A DNA stretch of 64,000 nucleotides. It comes from Aeromicrobium phragmitis. GTDB taxonomy: Bacteria; Actinomycetota; Actinomycetes; Propionibacteriales; Nocardioidaceae. The DNA is taken from NCBI RefSeq assembly GCF_003674095.1, contig NZ_RDBF01000002.1, positions 1-64,000 on the forward strand, read 5' to 3'. The position numbers and the translations under genes are program-made. This document shows positions 32,513 to 41,832 of this stretch, in pieces. The notes below the pieces were generated by a model, which saw nothing but the letters and a program-made list of their open reading frames with translations, was not told the origin of the DNA and ran no database searches. Each line of letters starts with the position of its first letter. The first letter of the stretch is position 1.

Positions 32513-33346
32513 ATGAACACGATCGCCCGCCGCAGCGCGCGCGTCGCGGGTGTCGTGGTCGTGATCGGAGGGCTGTTCGTGGGGCTGCTGTGGGCGATCC
32601 AACGCTCGCTGATCTACCTGCCCGATACGACCCCGGTCGGGCCCGCAGACGCCGTGATGCCCGGGGCGCGCGACCTCACGCTGACCACGAGCGACGGACT
32701 CGACCTCACCGCGTGGCTCATCCCGCCGGTGGCTGACGCCGATCGCGATATCGCCGTGCTGTACGCGTCCGGCAACGGCGGCAACCGGGCCGGCCGGGTC
32801 ACGATCGCTGGTGAGCTCGCCGAGCGGGGCTTCACGGTCCTGCTGCTGGACTACCGCGGATACGGCGGCAACCCGGGAAGTCCCTCCGAGGAGGGACTCG
32901 CCGCCGACGCGGTCGCGGCCGTCGATGCGCTCGAGGCGGAAGGTTTCGAGCCCGCGCGGACGATCTACTTCGGTGAGTCGATCGGCACCGGCGTCGTGGC
33001 CCGCCTGCAGAGCACTCGACCGCCGGCAGGCGTGCTCCTGCGCTCGCCGTTCCCGGAGTTCACCGACGTCGCGGCCCACCACTACCCCTTCGTGCCGGTG
33101 CGGCTGCTGCTACGCGACCGCTTCGCGAGCATCGATCACCTGCGCGGCAGCGACGTACCGGTCTGCGTCGTGTACGGCACGACGGACACGATCGTCCCGC
33201 CCGACCTCAGTCGCCGGGTCGCCGCGCAGACCGGCAACCTCGTCGACGAGGTGCCGCTCGAAGGCGTGGGGCACAACGACGCGGCGATGTTCGGGCCACC
33301 GGTCGCCGACGCGGTCGAGCGGCTCGCCGACAGGGCGATCCGCTGA
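32513..33346 (+). CDS. Membrane-anchored alpha/beta hydrolase (ABHD13/BEM46-like)
   Basis: A 277-residue hydrolase with one N-terminal transmembrane segment (about 11-30) and an extracytoplasmic catalytic domain. The opening SLIYLPDT and LTTSDGLDLTAWLIPP fit the ABHD13/BEM46 group. The oxyanion region is YASGNGGNRAGR, with YRGYGGNPG, nucleophile elbow GESIGTG, acid in YGTTDTIVPP and His in GVGHNDA. The natural substrate of this group is poorly known. Stops three bases before the convergent neighbour. Confidence 0.88.
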   Translation: MNTIARRSARVAGVVVVIGGLFVGLLWAIQRSLIYLPDTTPVGPADAVMPGARDLTLTTSDGLDLTAWLIPPVADADRDIAVLYASGNGGNRAGRVTIAGELAERGFTVLLLDYRGYGGNPGSPSEEGLAADAVAAVDALEAEGFEPARTIYFGESIGTGVVARLQSTRPPAGVLLRSPFPEFTDVAAHHYPFVPVRLLLRDRFASIDHLRGSDVPVCVVYGTTDTIVPPDLSRRVAAQTGNLVDEVPLEGVGHNDAAMFGPPVADAVERLADRAIR

Positions 33347-33349
33347 CGC

Positions 33350-33763
33350 TCAACCCACCAGCACGTCCGGCGGCACGATGCCGACCGTCTCGTCGGTCGC
33401 GAAGAACACGGGCCAGGCGACGAAGGCCGCGGCACTGAACGCCTCGTGCGCGCTCCGGCACCAGGCGTCGTCGTCGGGCCGTGAGGGCGGCCGGCCGGGG
33501 CGGCCCCACATCGCCGCCGCCGAGCCGCCGGGCGCCACACCCTCGATGACGCGCTCGATGCTCCAGGCCAGATCGGCGAGCAACGCCGGGTCGGGGCGAG
33601 GGGGATTCTCCTTGACGTCGAGCACCGACGGCAGCAGCACTCCGTCGGCATCCATCATCACGACGAACAGCGACGGTTCGCTGAAGCCGAAGGGGTGGGC
33701 GATGGCCTGCCACATGGCGGTGAGATCGGCGAGGTCGTGAACGGGTCGGTTGAGCGCTTCCAT
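33350..33763 (-). CDS. Hypothetical protein
   Basis: A 137-residue soluble protein with no signal peptide, membrane segment or recognised motif. The middle (PSLFVVMMDADGVLLPSVLD) looks like a beta-hairpin core shared by short actinobacterial hypothetical proteins that resemble JAB/RadC-like or DUF4192-like folds, but I cannot assign it. Convergent with the membrane hydrolase, three bases apart. Confidence 0.7.
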   Translation of the reverse strand: MEALNRPVHDLADLTAMWQAIAHPFGFSEPSLFVVMMDADGVLLPSVLDVKENPPRPDPALLADLAWSIERVIEGVAPGGSAAAMWGRPGRPPSRPDDDAWCRSAHEAFSAAAFVAWPVFFATDETVGIVPPDVLVG

Positions 33764-33814
33764 GCCCTCACGCTGTCGCGATGAACCGACACCGTCGAAC
33801 GACTTTCCACAGCG

Positions 33815-34696
33815 TCAACGACGGGTGCGTGGTTCGACCGGCTTGTCGACCCAGGCGACCATCACGACGGAGATGATCATCAAAAGGAACCAGGCGACGA
33901 GCTTGCTGAGCGGGACGACGTGCCAATCCTCCACCTGGCCGGGATACAGCCAGGCGCCGCTGGCCGTGCCGATGTTCTCGGCCACCCAGATGAAGAATGC
34001 GACCCCGGCGAACGCGACGAGGATCGGCATCCGATGCACGCCGCGAAAGACCCGGAAGTGCATCACCGTCCGGGCGTAGAGGGCGACGACCGCGGCGACG
34101 AGCGGCCAGCGGATGTCGACCGTGTAGTGGTGGGCGAAGAAGTTGACGTAGATCAGTACGGCGACGACCGCCGTCGTCCAGCGCGGCGGGTAGCGCACGA
34201 ACGTCAGGTCGAACAGCCGGTAGACGCGCACGAGGTACGAACCGACGGCGGCATACATGAACCCGGTGTACAGCGGCACCGCCCCGATGTGCAGCACGCC
34301 GTCGCCGGGATACTCCCACGAGCCGACGTTCGTCTTGAAGATCTCCATGACGGTGCCGACGACGTGGAACATCACGATGACCAGCAGCTCGCGCCCCGTC
34401 TCCAGCTTCGCCACCACCATCACGATCTGGATCGCCACGGCGGCGAGCACCAGGGCGTCGTTACGCGCGAGCACCGCGTCGTCGGGGTACCAGAGGCGCG
34501 CGACCACGAGGATCACCAGCATCGCCGCGCCGAAGATGCACGCCCAGGCCTGCTTCGCCCCGAACACCAGGAACTCGACGAGCTTGGCCCGCGTTCCGCC
34601 CTCGGGCGCGTCGGCGAGCAGCGCGTTCGCCCACCGGTGGAGCCGCAACTCGACGGCGGTCAGTTCGAACGGCTCGTCTGCCGGGCCCTGATGCAC
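33815..34696 (-). CDS. DUF817 family integral membrane protein
   Basis: A 293-residue polytopic membrane protein with about eight hydrophobic segments. Conserved-looking elements are LVFGAKQAWACIFGA, VMEIFKTNVGSWEYPG, LYTGFMYAAVGSYLVR and FIWVAENIGTASGAWLYPGQ, the pattern of DUF817. Function of the family is unknown. The N-terminal 35 residues are hydrophilic. A repeat cluster lies just upstream. Confidence 0.85.
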   Translation of the reverse strand: MHQGPADEPFELTAVELRLHRWANALLADAPEGGTRAKLVEFLVFGAKQAWACIFGAAMLVILVVARLWYPDDAVLARNDALVLAAVAIQIVMVVAKLETGRELLVIVMFHVVGTVMEIFKTNVGSWEYPGDGVLHIGAVPLYTGFMYAAVGSYLVRVYRLFDLTFVRYPPRWTTAVVAVLIYVNFFAHHYTVDIRWPLVAAVVALYARTVMHFRVFRGVHRMPILVAFAGVAFFIWVAENIGTASGAWLYPGQVEDWHVVPLSKLVAWFLLMIISVVMVAWVDKPVEPRTRR

Positions 34697-34760
34697 GCGG
34701 CCAGGCTAGAGGATGGCGCAGAGCACCCGGGAGAACTCCGGTCTCGAGCCCGCGCCGTAG

Positions 34761-35070
34761 GTGGTCGACCATCGAGATCAGTGACGTGTCGTGGTCTCGA
34801 TACGGCCGCTCGTTCCTCGCGGCCTACTCGACCACCAAACACGCGCCGTAGGTGGTCGAGTAGGAGGTCGCTCAGCGACCGACGTATCGAGGCCATGTTG
34901 GGTGGCGTGGTCTCGATACGCGGCTCGCAGAGCTCGCCGCTACTCGACCAGCTTTGGGGCGGGGGGTAGGTGGTCGAGTAGGAGGTCGCTCAGCGACCGA
35001 CGTATCGAGACCAGGTGACGTGACGTGGTCTCGATACGCGGCTCGCAGAGCTCGCCGCTACTCGACCAGC
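34761..35070. repeat. Palindromic intergenic repeat cluster 5
   Basis: Five copies in alternating orientation: 34791-34835 (core GGCCGCTCGTTCCTCGCGGC), 34850-34894 (GAGGTCGCTCAGCGACC), 34907-34951 (CGGCTCGCAGAGCTCGCCG), 34969-35013 (GAGGTCGCTCAGCGACC) and 35024-35070 (CGGCTCGCAGAGCTCGCCG). A degenerate half copy is at 34761. The alternation of core type with orientation shows paired duplication. The cluster occupies nearly all of the gap between DUF817 and the formate dehydrogenase-like gene. Confidence 0.88.
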
Positions 35071-35081
35071 GAGGGGTTGGG

Positions 35082-37415
35082 TCAGGAGAGTTGGGTGGGG
35101 CGCCACTCGGCCTTGTGGGCGTCGTCGGCGCGGACGCCGTCCTGACTGCTGTCCGCGAGATGAGGCCGGGCGGTGCCGGCCGGAACCAGGCGCACCACGA
35201 CGGACTTCGACGTCGGCGTGTTCGAGCCCTCCGCCGTCGAATCCAGCGGCACGAGCGCATTCGTCTCCGGGTAGTACGCGGCGGCCGAACCGCGCGGCGT
35301 GTCGTACTCGACGATGCGGAAGCCCTCGGCCACCCGCTCGACGTCGTCGCCCTCCCAACGCGTCACGAGATCGACGAGGTCGTCCGGGTCGAAGCCCAGT
35401 TGGGCGATGTCCTCACGGTGCACGAAGACGACGCGGCGACCGCCGTTGACGCCGCGGTAGCGATCGTCGAGCCCATAGATCGTCGTGTTGAACTGGTCGT
35501 GGCTGCGCATGGTCTGCAGCAGCAGATGGCCCTCCGGCACCTGCAGCGCCTCGATCGGCGAGACCGCGAACTCCGCCTTGCCGCTGTCGGTGGCGAAGGT
35601 GCGCGAGTCGCGGGGCCCGTGGGGGAGGACGAAACCGCCCTGCCGCGTGGCGCGCCGGGAGTAGTCCTCGCAGCCGGGGACGACGCGCGAGATGTGCTCG
35701 CGGATGAGGTCGTAGTCCTCGGCCATCTCGCGCCACCGGATGCCGTGCCGGTCGCCGAGCGTTGCTGCGGCGATGCCCGCGATGATCGCGACCTCGCTGC
35801 GCAGGTGGGGGCTGGCCGGCTCGAGCGGTCCGTGCGACGAGCGGATGACGCACGCCGAGTCCTCGACGGTGACGAACTGCTCGCCGGTGCCGCGGACATC
35901 CTTCTCCGTGCGACCGAGGGTCGGCAGGATGAGGGCGGTCTCACCGGTCACCAGGTGCGAGCGGTTGATCTTGGTCGAGACCTGCACGGTCAGCTTGGCC
36001 TTGCGCATCGCCGCCTTGGTGACCGCGGTGTCGGGCGTCGCGTCGACGAAGTTGCCGCCGAGCCCCATGAAGAACGAGGCCTTGCCGTCGCGCAGCGCCC
36101 GGATCGAGTCGACGGTGTCGTAGCCGTGCTCGCGCGGCGGATCGAAACCGAACTCCTTCTGCAGCGCGTCGAGGAACGAGGCCGGCGGCCGTTCCCAGAT
36201 GCCCATCGTCCGGTCGCCCTGGACGTTCGAGTGGCCGCGCACCGGAAAGAGGCCAGCGCCGCGCTTGCCGATGTCGCCGCGGGCGAACGCGAGGTTCGCC
36301 AGCTCGCGGATGATGTTGACCGAGTTCCGGTGCTGCGTCAGGCCCATCGCCCAGCAGTAGATCGTCGCCGAGGAGTCGCGGATCATCTCCGCGGCCTCGG
36401 TGATCTGCCGGCGGCTCAGCCCGCTGGTCTGCTCGACGTAGTTCCAGTCGACCTCGCGGAGATGCGCGGCCCACTCCTCGAATCCCTGGGTGTGCTGCTC
36501 GATGAACTCGCGGTCGATCGCGTCCCACTCCAGCAGCAGCGATCCGATGCCCTGGAACAGGGCGAGGTCGCCGTTGATCCGCACGGGCAGGTGGAGGTCG
36601 GCCATCTCCGTGCCGGGGCCGACGACGCCGCGGGCGTTCTGCGGGTTGTGGAATCGGACGAGTCCGGCCTCACGCAGCGGGTTGATCGCGATGATCTTGG
36701 CGCCGCGCTTCTTGGCGACCTCGAGGGCCGAGAGCATCCGCGGGTGGTTGCTGCCGGGGTTCTGCCCGGCGATGACGATGAGGTCGGCGTTGTAGACGTC
36801 GTTGATCGTGACGCTGGCCTTGCCGATGCCGATCGCGTCGGCCAGCGCGACGCTCGTGGACTCATGGCACATGTTCGAGCAGTCCGGCATGTTGTTGGTG
36901 CCGTAGGCGCGTGCGAAGAGCTGGTACAGAAAGGCGGCCTCGTTGGAGGTGCGGCCGGAGGTGTAGAAGATCGCCTCATCAGGGTCGATCGACTGCAGGT
37001 GGTCGGCGATGAGGGCGAACGCGTCGTCCCACTCGATCGGCTCGTAGTGGTCCCCGCCCGGCCGCTTGATCATCGGGTGGGTGATGCGCCCCTGCTTGCC
37101 CAGCCACAGCTCGGTCTGCCGGTCCAGATCGGCGATCGAATGACGCGCGAAGAACTGCGGTGTCGCCCGATCGGTGAGGGCCTCCTCGGCGACGGCCTTG
37201 ACGCCGTTCTCACAGAACTCGGCGACGTGCCGGTGCTCCGGGTCAGGCCACCCGCAGCCCATGCAGTCGAACCCGTCCTTCTGGTTCAGCTTCAGCAGCG
37301 TCTTGACCGAACGCGTCGCACCCATGTGGGTCAACGCACGCTTCATCGCGACGGCGACGGCCGGCACACCGGCCGCCGACTTCTTCTGTCCGGTTACCTC
37401 GACATCGCGCTCCAT
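35082..37415 (-). CDS. FdhF/YdeP family molybdopterin oxidoreductase (formate dehydrogenase-like)
   Basis: A 777-residue molybdenum/tungsten bis-MGD enzyme of the YdeP group. DCMGCGWPDPE near residue 50, TSGRTSNEAAFLYQLFAR, the NMCHESTSVAL stretch with the probable Mo-ligand region, and NPGSNHPRM are visible; the C-terminal cofactor domain has MRSHDQFNTTIYGLDDRYRG. The Cys-rich N-terminal cluster of classical formate dehydrogenases is reduced. In Corynebacterium glutamicum the YdeP-type FdhF with FdhD is required for formate oxidation. Here fdhD lies 1.8 kb away, and the mycothiol-dependent formaldehyde dehydrogenase is divergent across 106 bp, so it probably completes formaldehyde to CO2. 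Electron acceptor unknown. Confidence 0.92.
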   Translation of the reverse strand: MERDVEVTGQKKSAAGVPAVAVAMKRALTHMGATRSVKTLLKLNQKDGFDCMGCGWPDPEHRHVAEFCENGVKAVAEEALTDRATPQFFARHSIADLDRQTELWLGKQGRITHPMIKRPGGDHYEPIEWDDAFALIADHLQSIDPDEAIFYTSGRTSNEAAFLYQLFARAYGTNNMPDCSNMCHESTSVALADAIGIGKASVTINDVYNADLIVIAGQNPGSNHPRMLSALEVAKKRGAKIIAINPLREAGLVRFHNPQNARGVVGPGTEMADLHLPVRINGDLALFQGIGSLLLEWDAIDREFIEQHTQGFEEWAAHLREVDWNYVEQTSGLSRRQITEAAEMIRDSSATIYCWAMGLTQHRNSVNIIRELANLAFARGDIGKRGAGLFPVRGHSNVQGDRTMGIWERPPASFLDALQKEFGFDPPREHGYDTVDSIRALRDGKASFFMGLGGNFVDATPDTAVTKAAMRKAKLTVQVSTKINRSHLVTGETALILPTLGRTEKDVRGTGEQFVTVEDSACVIRSSHGPLEPASPHLRSEVAIIAGIAAATLGDRHGIRWREMAEDYDLIREHISRVVPGCEDYSRRATRQGGFVLPHGPRDSRTFATDSGKAEFAVSPIEALQVPEGHLLLQTMRSHDQFNTTIYGLDDRYRGVNGGRRVVFVHREDIAQLGFDPDDLVDLVTRWEGDDVERVAEGFRIVEYDTPRGSAAAYYPETNALVPLDSTAEGSNTPTSKSVVVRLVPAGTARPHLADSSQDGVRADDAHKAEWRPTQLS

Positions 37416-37521
37416 GGACCTACGCTAACGTGCTCGGGCCGTCACCGACACCGGGCCGAGCCGCTGCGTCGCATGCATGCCATGATGCGGGGACGAACGC
37501 CGATCCCGACCAGGAGAGTCC

Positions 37522-38619
37522 GTGCCTCAGACCGTTCAGGGCGTCGTCGCCCTCGCGAAGTCCGAACCCGTCCAGCTCGTCGACATCGTCATCCCCGACC
37601 CCGGTCCGGGCGAGGCGGTGGTGCAGGTGCAAGCCTGCGGCGTCTGCCACACGGACCTGCACTATCGGGAGGGCGGCATCAACGATGAGTTCCCCTTCCT
37701 GCTCGGCCACGAGGCCGCGGGCATCGTCGAAGCGGTCGGCGAGGGTGTCACCGAGGTAGCTCCCGGCGACTTCGTCGTGCTCAACTGGCGCGCCGTGTGT
37801 GGTGAGTGCCGGGCGTGCGACCGCGGTGAACTCCAGTACTGCTTCAACACCCACAACGCCACGCAGAAGATGACCCTCACCGACGGCACGGAACTCTCGC
37901 CGGCCCTCGGCATCGGCGCCTTCGCCGAGAAGACGCTGGTGGCGGCGGGCCAGTGCACCAAGGTCGACCCGGAGGCGCGCGCGGCCGCCGTGGGACTGCT
38001 GGGCTGCGGTGTCATGGCCGGCATCGGCGCCGCGATCAACACCGGCGCGGTGACCCGCGGCAAGAGCGTCGCGGTCATCGGCTGCGGAGGCGTCGGTGCG
38101 GCCTCGATCGTGGGCTCGGCGCTCGCCGGAGCGTCGCCGATCATCGCCGTCGACATCGACGAGCGCAAGCTCGCCAAGGCGCGCGAGCTTGGCGCGACCC
38201 ACGTGGTCAACAGCAGCGAGGTCGACCCGGTCGAGGCGATCCGCGAGATCGTCGGCGGCAACGGGGCCGAGGGAGCGGACGTCGTCATCGAGGCGGTCGG
38301 ACGTCCCGAGACCTGGAAGCAGGCGTTCTACGCGCGCGACCTGGCCGGCGTGCTCGTCCTCGTCGGTGTGCCCACCCCCGACATGACCCTGCCGGACATC
38401 CCGCTCATCGACGTCTTCGGCCGCGGTGGGGCGCTCAAGTCCAGCTGGTACGGCGACTGCCTGCCCAAGCGCGACTTCCCGATGCTCGTCGACCTCTACC
38501 AGCAGGGCCGGCTCGACCTCGACGCCTTCGTGACCGAGGAGATCGGCATCGACGACATCGAGGCCGCGTTCGAGAAGATGCACCACGGTGATGTCCTGCG
38601 CTCGGTGGTGGTCCTGTGA
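37522..38619 (+). CDS. mscR: S-(hydroxymethyl)mycothiol dehydrogenase
   Basis: A 365-residue zinc-dependent class III-like alcohol dehydrogenase that oxidises the formaldehyde-mycothiol adduct (and may reduce S-nitrosomycothiol). Catalytic-zinc elements are [13 protein letters not shown] and [14 protein letters not shown]; structural-zinc Cys residues are [15 protein letters not shown]; the NAD fold is [23 protein letters not shown] at 37522 follows CAGGAGAG. The MBL-fold gene overlaps it by four bases. Mycothiol use fits the SigR/RsrA genes elsewhere in the window. Confidence 0.93.
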   Translation: MPQTVQGVVALAKSEPVQLVDIVIPDPGPGEAVVQVQACGVCHTDLHYREGGINDEFPFLLGHEAAGIVEAVGEGVTEVAPGDFVVLNWRAVCGECRACDRGELQYCFNTHNATQKMTLTDGTELSPALGIGAFAEKTLVAAGQCTKVDPEARAAAVGLLGCGVMAGIGAAINTGAVTRGKSVAVIGCGGVGAASIVGSALAGASPIIAVDIDERKLAKARELGATHVVNSSEVDPVEAIREIVGGNGAEGADVVIEAVGRPETWKQAFYARDLAGVLVLVGVPTPDMTLPDIPLIDVFGRGGALKSSWYGDCLPKRDFPMLVDLYQQGRLDLDAFVTEEIGIDDIEAAFEKMHHGDVLRSVVVL

Positions 38620-39245
38620 GCGCGCGGATTGAACGGGTCGTCACCTCGGGGCAGTTCAGCCTCGACGGCGGCACCTGGGACGTCGACAACAACGTCTGGC
38701 TCGTCGGTGACGACGAGGAGGTCCTCGTCATCGACGCGCCGCACGACGCCGACACCATCGCCGAGGCGATCGGCGGACGGCGCGTGGTCGCGATCGTGCT
38801 CACGCACGGTCACAACGACCACGTCAACGCCGCCGTCGAGCTGCGGGAGCGGACCGGCGCGCCGATCTGGTTCCCGTTCGGCGACCACATGCTGTGGACG
38901 GCCGAGCACCCGCTTGAGGAGCCGGACTTCGACCTCGTCGCGGGAACGCGGTTCGAGGTCGCCGGCACGGTGCTGACGGCGATCGCCACGCCGGGACACT
39001 CGCCGGGAAGCACGTGCCTGTACGCCGAACAGCTCGGTGCGGTGTTCACGGGGGACACGCTGTTCAACGGCGGCCCCGGCGCCACGGGCCGCTCGTTCTC
39101 GTCGTTCGAGACGATCATCGACTCGATCCGCGACCGGCTCCTGGTCCTGCCCGAGGACACCGTGGTGCACACCGGACACGGTGACGACACCCGGATCGGC
39201 GACGAGAAGCCGCACCTGCAGGAGTGGGTCGACCGCGGTCACTGA
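38616..39245 (+). CDS. MBL-fold metallo-hydrolase linked to mscR
   Basis: A 209-residue metallo-beta-lactamase-fold hydrolase. The zinc motif [10 protein letters not shown] (HxHxDH) is at about residues 66-75, with His in [10 protein letters not shown], Asp in FTGDTLF and the final His in VVHTGHGDD. The GTG start overlaps the mscR stop (GTGA). By position it is the best candidate for hydrolysing S-formylmycothiol, the product of MscR, to formate and mycothiol, although glyoxalase II-like activity on another mycothiol ester is possible. Confidence 0.92.
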   Translation: MSARIERVVTSGQFSLDGGTWDVDNNVWLVGDDEEVLVIDAPHDADTIAEAIGGRRVVAIVLTHGHNDHVNAAVELRERTGAPIWFPFGDHMLWTAEHPLEEPDFDLVAGTRFEVAGTVLTAIATPGHSPGSTCLYAEQLGAVFTGDTLFNGGPGATGRSFSSFETIIDSIRDRLLVLPEDTVVHTGHGDDTRIGDEKPHLQEWVDRGH

Positions 39246-39256
39246 GTGGCCGGGCG

Positions 39257-40081
39257 TCACACGATGCGGTCCCCGTGCGTGTAGACGTTGAAGGTCGCAC
39301 CGCGGGAGAACCCGACGAGCGTCACGCCGGCGCGCTCGGCCAGGTCGGCCGCGAGGCTCGACGGTGCGCTGACCGCCGCGAGCACGGGGACGCCCGCCAT
39401 GGCCGCCTTCTGCACGAGCTCGAAGGATGCTCGGCCGGACACCTGGAGGATGCGTCCGGTGAGCGGGAGACGACCCTCGGAGTAGGCGTGACCGACCACC
39501 TTGTCGACGGCATTGTGACGGCCGACGTCCTCGCGGATGGCCTCGAGCGTGCCGTCGGGGGAGAAGATGCCGGCAGCGTGCAGCCCTCCGGTGGTCTCGA
39601 ACAGCTCCTGGGACTCGCGGAGCCGGTCCGGTAGTGCGCCGATGACCTCCTCGCCGACCGTGGTGCGGTCGGCGAGGAGGTCGTACGGCGTCGCGGTCTC
39701 GACCGCCTCGATGGAGTCGAGCCCGCAGATGCCGCAGGAGCTGGAGGTGTAGACGTGGCGCCGTCGTGCGGCCGCCCGGACCGAACCCGTCCCTCGGATC
39801 GCCGCGTCGATGACGTTGAAGGTGTTCTCGGCCAACGGCGTGTCGTCCGCGCAGTACCGCATCGCGGCGATGTCATCGGCCCCGACGGCGATGCCCTCGC
39901 TGACCAGGAACCCTGCCACGAGGTCGAAGTCGTGCCCCGGCGTGCGCATCGTGACCGCGAACTGCTCGCCGTCGACGCGGATCTCCAGGGGCTCCTCCGC
40001 GGCGAGCGTGTCGCGGCCGATGACGCGCGACGCGGCGACCCGCACTCGTTCGATGCGGCGTCGCTGGGTCGGTTTGGTCAC
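39257..40081 (-). CDS. fdhD: Formate dehydrogenase accessory sulfurtransferase FdhD
   Basis: A 274-residue FdhD protein, which transfers sulfur to the molybdenum cofactor of formate dehydrogenases. The sulfur-relay Cys pair is in SSSCGICG (about residue 118), and the GDP/cofactor-binding pocket includes GGLHAAG, REDVGRHNAVDKV and VSGRASFELVQKA. It should mature the FdhF/YdeP-type enzyme nearby. Convergent with the MBL gene. Length is normal. Confidence 0.95.
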   Translation of the reverse strand: MTKPTQRRRIERVRVAASRVIGRDTLAAEEPLEIRVDGEQFAVTMRTPGHDFDLVAGFLVSEGIAVGADDIAAMRYCADDTPLAENTFNVIDAAIRGTGSVRAAARRRHVYTSSSCGICGLDSIEAVETATPYDLLADRTTVGEEVIGALPDRLRESQELFETTGGLHAAGIFSPDGTLEAIREDVGRHNAVDKVVGHAYSEGRLPLTGRILQVSGRASFELVQKAAMAGVPVLAAVSAPSSLAADLAERAGVTLVGFSRGATFNVYTHGDRIV

Positions 40082-40103
40082 GTCGTCATTGTGGCATCGA
40101 GGT

Positions 40104-40925
40104 TCATGCCGCGAGGAAGTCGATCAGCGCGCGGTTGAACTCGTCGGCGTGGCTGACGTTGAGGCCGTGCGGCGCGTCGTCGACCACGATCAGCTCAGCC
40201 TCGTCGACCAGGTCGGCGGTGCGCTTGCCGGAGACCTCGAACGGCACGATGGCGTCGCCGGCCCCATGGATGACGAGGACCGGGACGTCGACGCGATCGA
40301 GGTCGTCGCGGAAGTCGGTGCGACTGAACGCGTCGATGCACCCCTGGACCGCTTCGTCGCGCGCAGGCGCGGAGAGACCGAAGGCGCGGCGCCGCTCGTC
40401 GTCGCTGACCTTGAGTTCGCCGTCGAACGAGAAGAAGGTGACGCTGAACTCGTCCAGGAACGCCTCCCGGCCGGTCGCGACGCCCTCGATCATCTGCTGG
40501 ACGTCCTCGTCGCCGAGTCCGCCATCGGGGTTGTCGTCGGTCTTGAGGAGGTACGGCGGCACGGCTGCGGCGAAGACGGCCGAGCGGATGCGGTCCGAGC
40601 CGTAGTTGCCGAGGTAGCGGGCGACCTCGCCGCCGCCCATCGAGAAGCCCACGAGGGTGGCGTCGGTCAGGTCGAGGCTGTCGAGCAGCCCCTTGAGATC
40701 GGCCGCGAGCGTGTCGTAGTCGTAGCCGGTCGCCGGCTTCTCCGACGAGCCGAAACCACGGCGGTCGTAGCTGATGACGCGATACCCGGACTCGGTGAGC
40801 GCCGGGAGCTGTGATTCCCAGGAGGCGCCGCTGAGCGGCCATCCGTGGATGAGCACGACGGGACGACCGGAGCCGCCGGTGTCCTCGTAGGAGAGCGAAA
40901 TGCCGTTGGCGTCGATGGTGGGCAT
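40104..40925 (-). CDS. Alpha/beta hydrolase, cofactor-free haloperoxidase type
   Basis: A 273-residue esterase/perhydrolase-like protein: oxyanion motif IHGWPLSG, YDRRGFGSSEKP, nucleophile elbow GFSMGGGEVARY, acid in HGAGDAIVP and His in APHGLN. The pattern matches non-haem chloroperoxidases, which in practice are esterases able to form peracids. Single gene, same direction as fdhD, 22 bp upstream of it. Substrate unknown. Confidence 0.92.
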   Translation of the reverse strand: MPTIDANGISLSYEDTGGSGRPVVLIHGWPLSGASWESQLPALTESGYRVISYDRRGFGSSEKPATGYDYDTLAADLKGLLDSLDLTDATLVGFSMGGGEVARYLGNYGSDRIRSAVFAAAVPPYLLKTDDNPDGGLGDEDVQQMIEGVATGREAFLDEFSVTFFSFDGELKVSDDERRRAFGLSAPARDEAVQGCIDAFSRTDFRDDLDRVDVPVLVIHGAGDAIVPFEVSGKRTADLVDEAELIVVDDAPHGLNVSHADEFNRALIDFLAA

Positions 40926-41020
40926 CGAAGGTCCTCTCGCGAGACGATGCGGTCTCCTCGACGGTAGGTGCTGGCCGGTGTCCTCGCAGGACGACAGCTG
41001 CGCAGTGGGACGCTGAGCGC

Positions 41021-41782
41021 ATGGAAACGGTGAATCTCGGCTGGAGTCTCGGCGCCCTGCTCGTCCTGCTCGCGGTCGCTGCCGCCGCCATCACCGCAAC
41101 CAGCGGCCTCGGACGATGGCGCACGCCGGTGATCGCGAGCGCCCGCGCCGTGGTGCAGCTTGCCGTCGTGAGCTTGGTGATCGGGGTTGCGCTGCAGTCG
41201 CTCTGGGGGACGCTCGGCTTCATCGCGCTCATGGTCGCCGTGGCGACGTGGACCGCGGGCCGGCGGGTCACGACGAGGGGGAATCGGCAGGTCGCCTGGC
41301 TGCTCGTCCCCATCGTCGTCGGCATCGCGCCGCCGCTCGCCCTGGCCGTGCTCACCCGGGTGGTGCCCGCCGAGCCGATCGCCCTTCTGCCACTCGCCGG
41401 CATCCTCGTCGGTGGCGCGATGACGGCGACGTCGGTGAGCGGCCGCCGGGTCGTGGAGGAGCTACGTGACCAGCGCGGTTCCTACGAAGCGGCCCTCGCG
41501 ATCGGGCTCAGTGCACGGAAGGCGGTCGGACTCGTCGCCCGCCCCGCCGCCGCGCTCGCCCTCGTGCCCGGACAGGACCAGACCCGGACCGTGGGTCTGG
41601 TGACACTGCCGGGTGCGTTCGTCGGTCTGATCCTCGCCGGCGCCTCCCCGGCCGAGGCGGGCGCGGCCCAGGTGCTGATCCTCGTCGCGTTGCTGGCCGT
41701 CCAGGCCACGGCCGCCGCGTTGACGGTCGAACTCGTCGCGGCCGGGCGCCTCGGCGGTGCGGCCGCCCTGCCGGTGCGGTGA
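41021..41782 (+). CDS. FetB/UPF0014 family ABC permease (orphan)
   Basis: A 253-residue membrane protein with about seven hydrophobic segments, of the FetB (YbbM) family that exports iron in E. coli with the ATPase FetA. Characteristic stretches are ARAVVQLAVVSLVIG, LAGILVGGAMTATSV, YEAALAIGLSARKAV and TVGLVTLPGAFVGLILAGASP. No FetA-like ATPase gene flanks it, so it either uses an unlinked ATPase or has another role. Confidence 0.85.
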   Translation: METVNLGWSLGALLVLLAVAAAAITATSGLGRWRTPVIASARAVVQLAVVSLVIGVALQSLWGTLGFIALMVAVATWTAGRRVTTRGNRQVAWLLVPIVVGIAPPLALAVLTRVVPAEPIALLPLAGILVGGAMTATSVSGRRVVEELRDQRGSYEAALAIGLSARKAVGLVARPAAALALVPGQDQTRTVGLVTLPGAFVGLILAGASPAEAGAAQVLILVALLAVQATAAALTVELVAAGRLGGAAALPVR

Positions 41783-41832
41783 CGAGAACCTGCGCGGTTG
41801 CGGCGGCGCGGGCGCTCTGGTGATCTAAGTCC

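Noticed and set aside
35025-37688. An 887-codon plus-strand frame opposite the FdhF gene
   Set aside because: Antisense shadow of the molybdoenzyme; composition is that of a complementary-strand frame.
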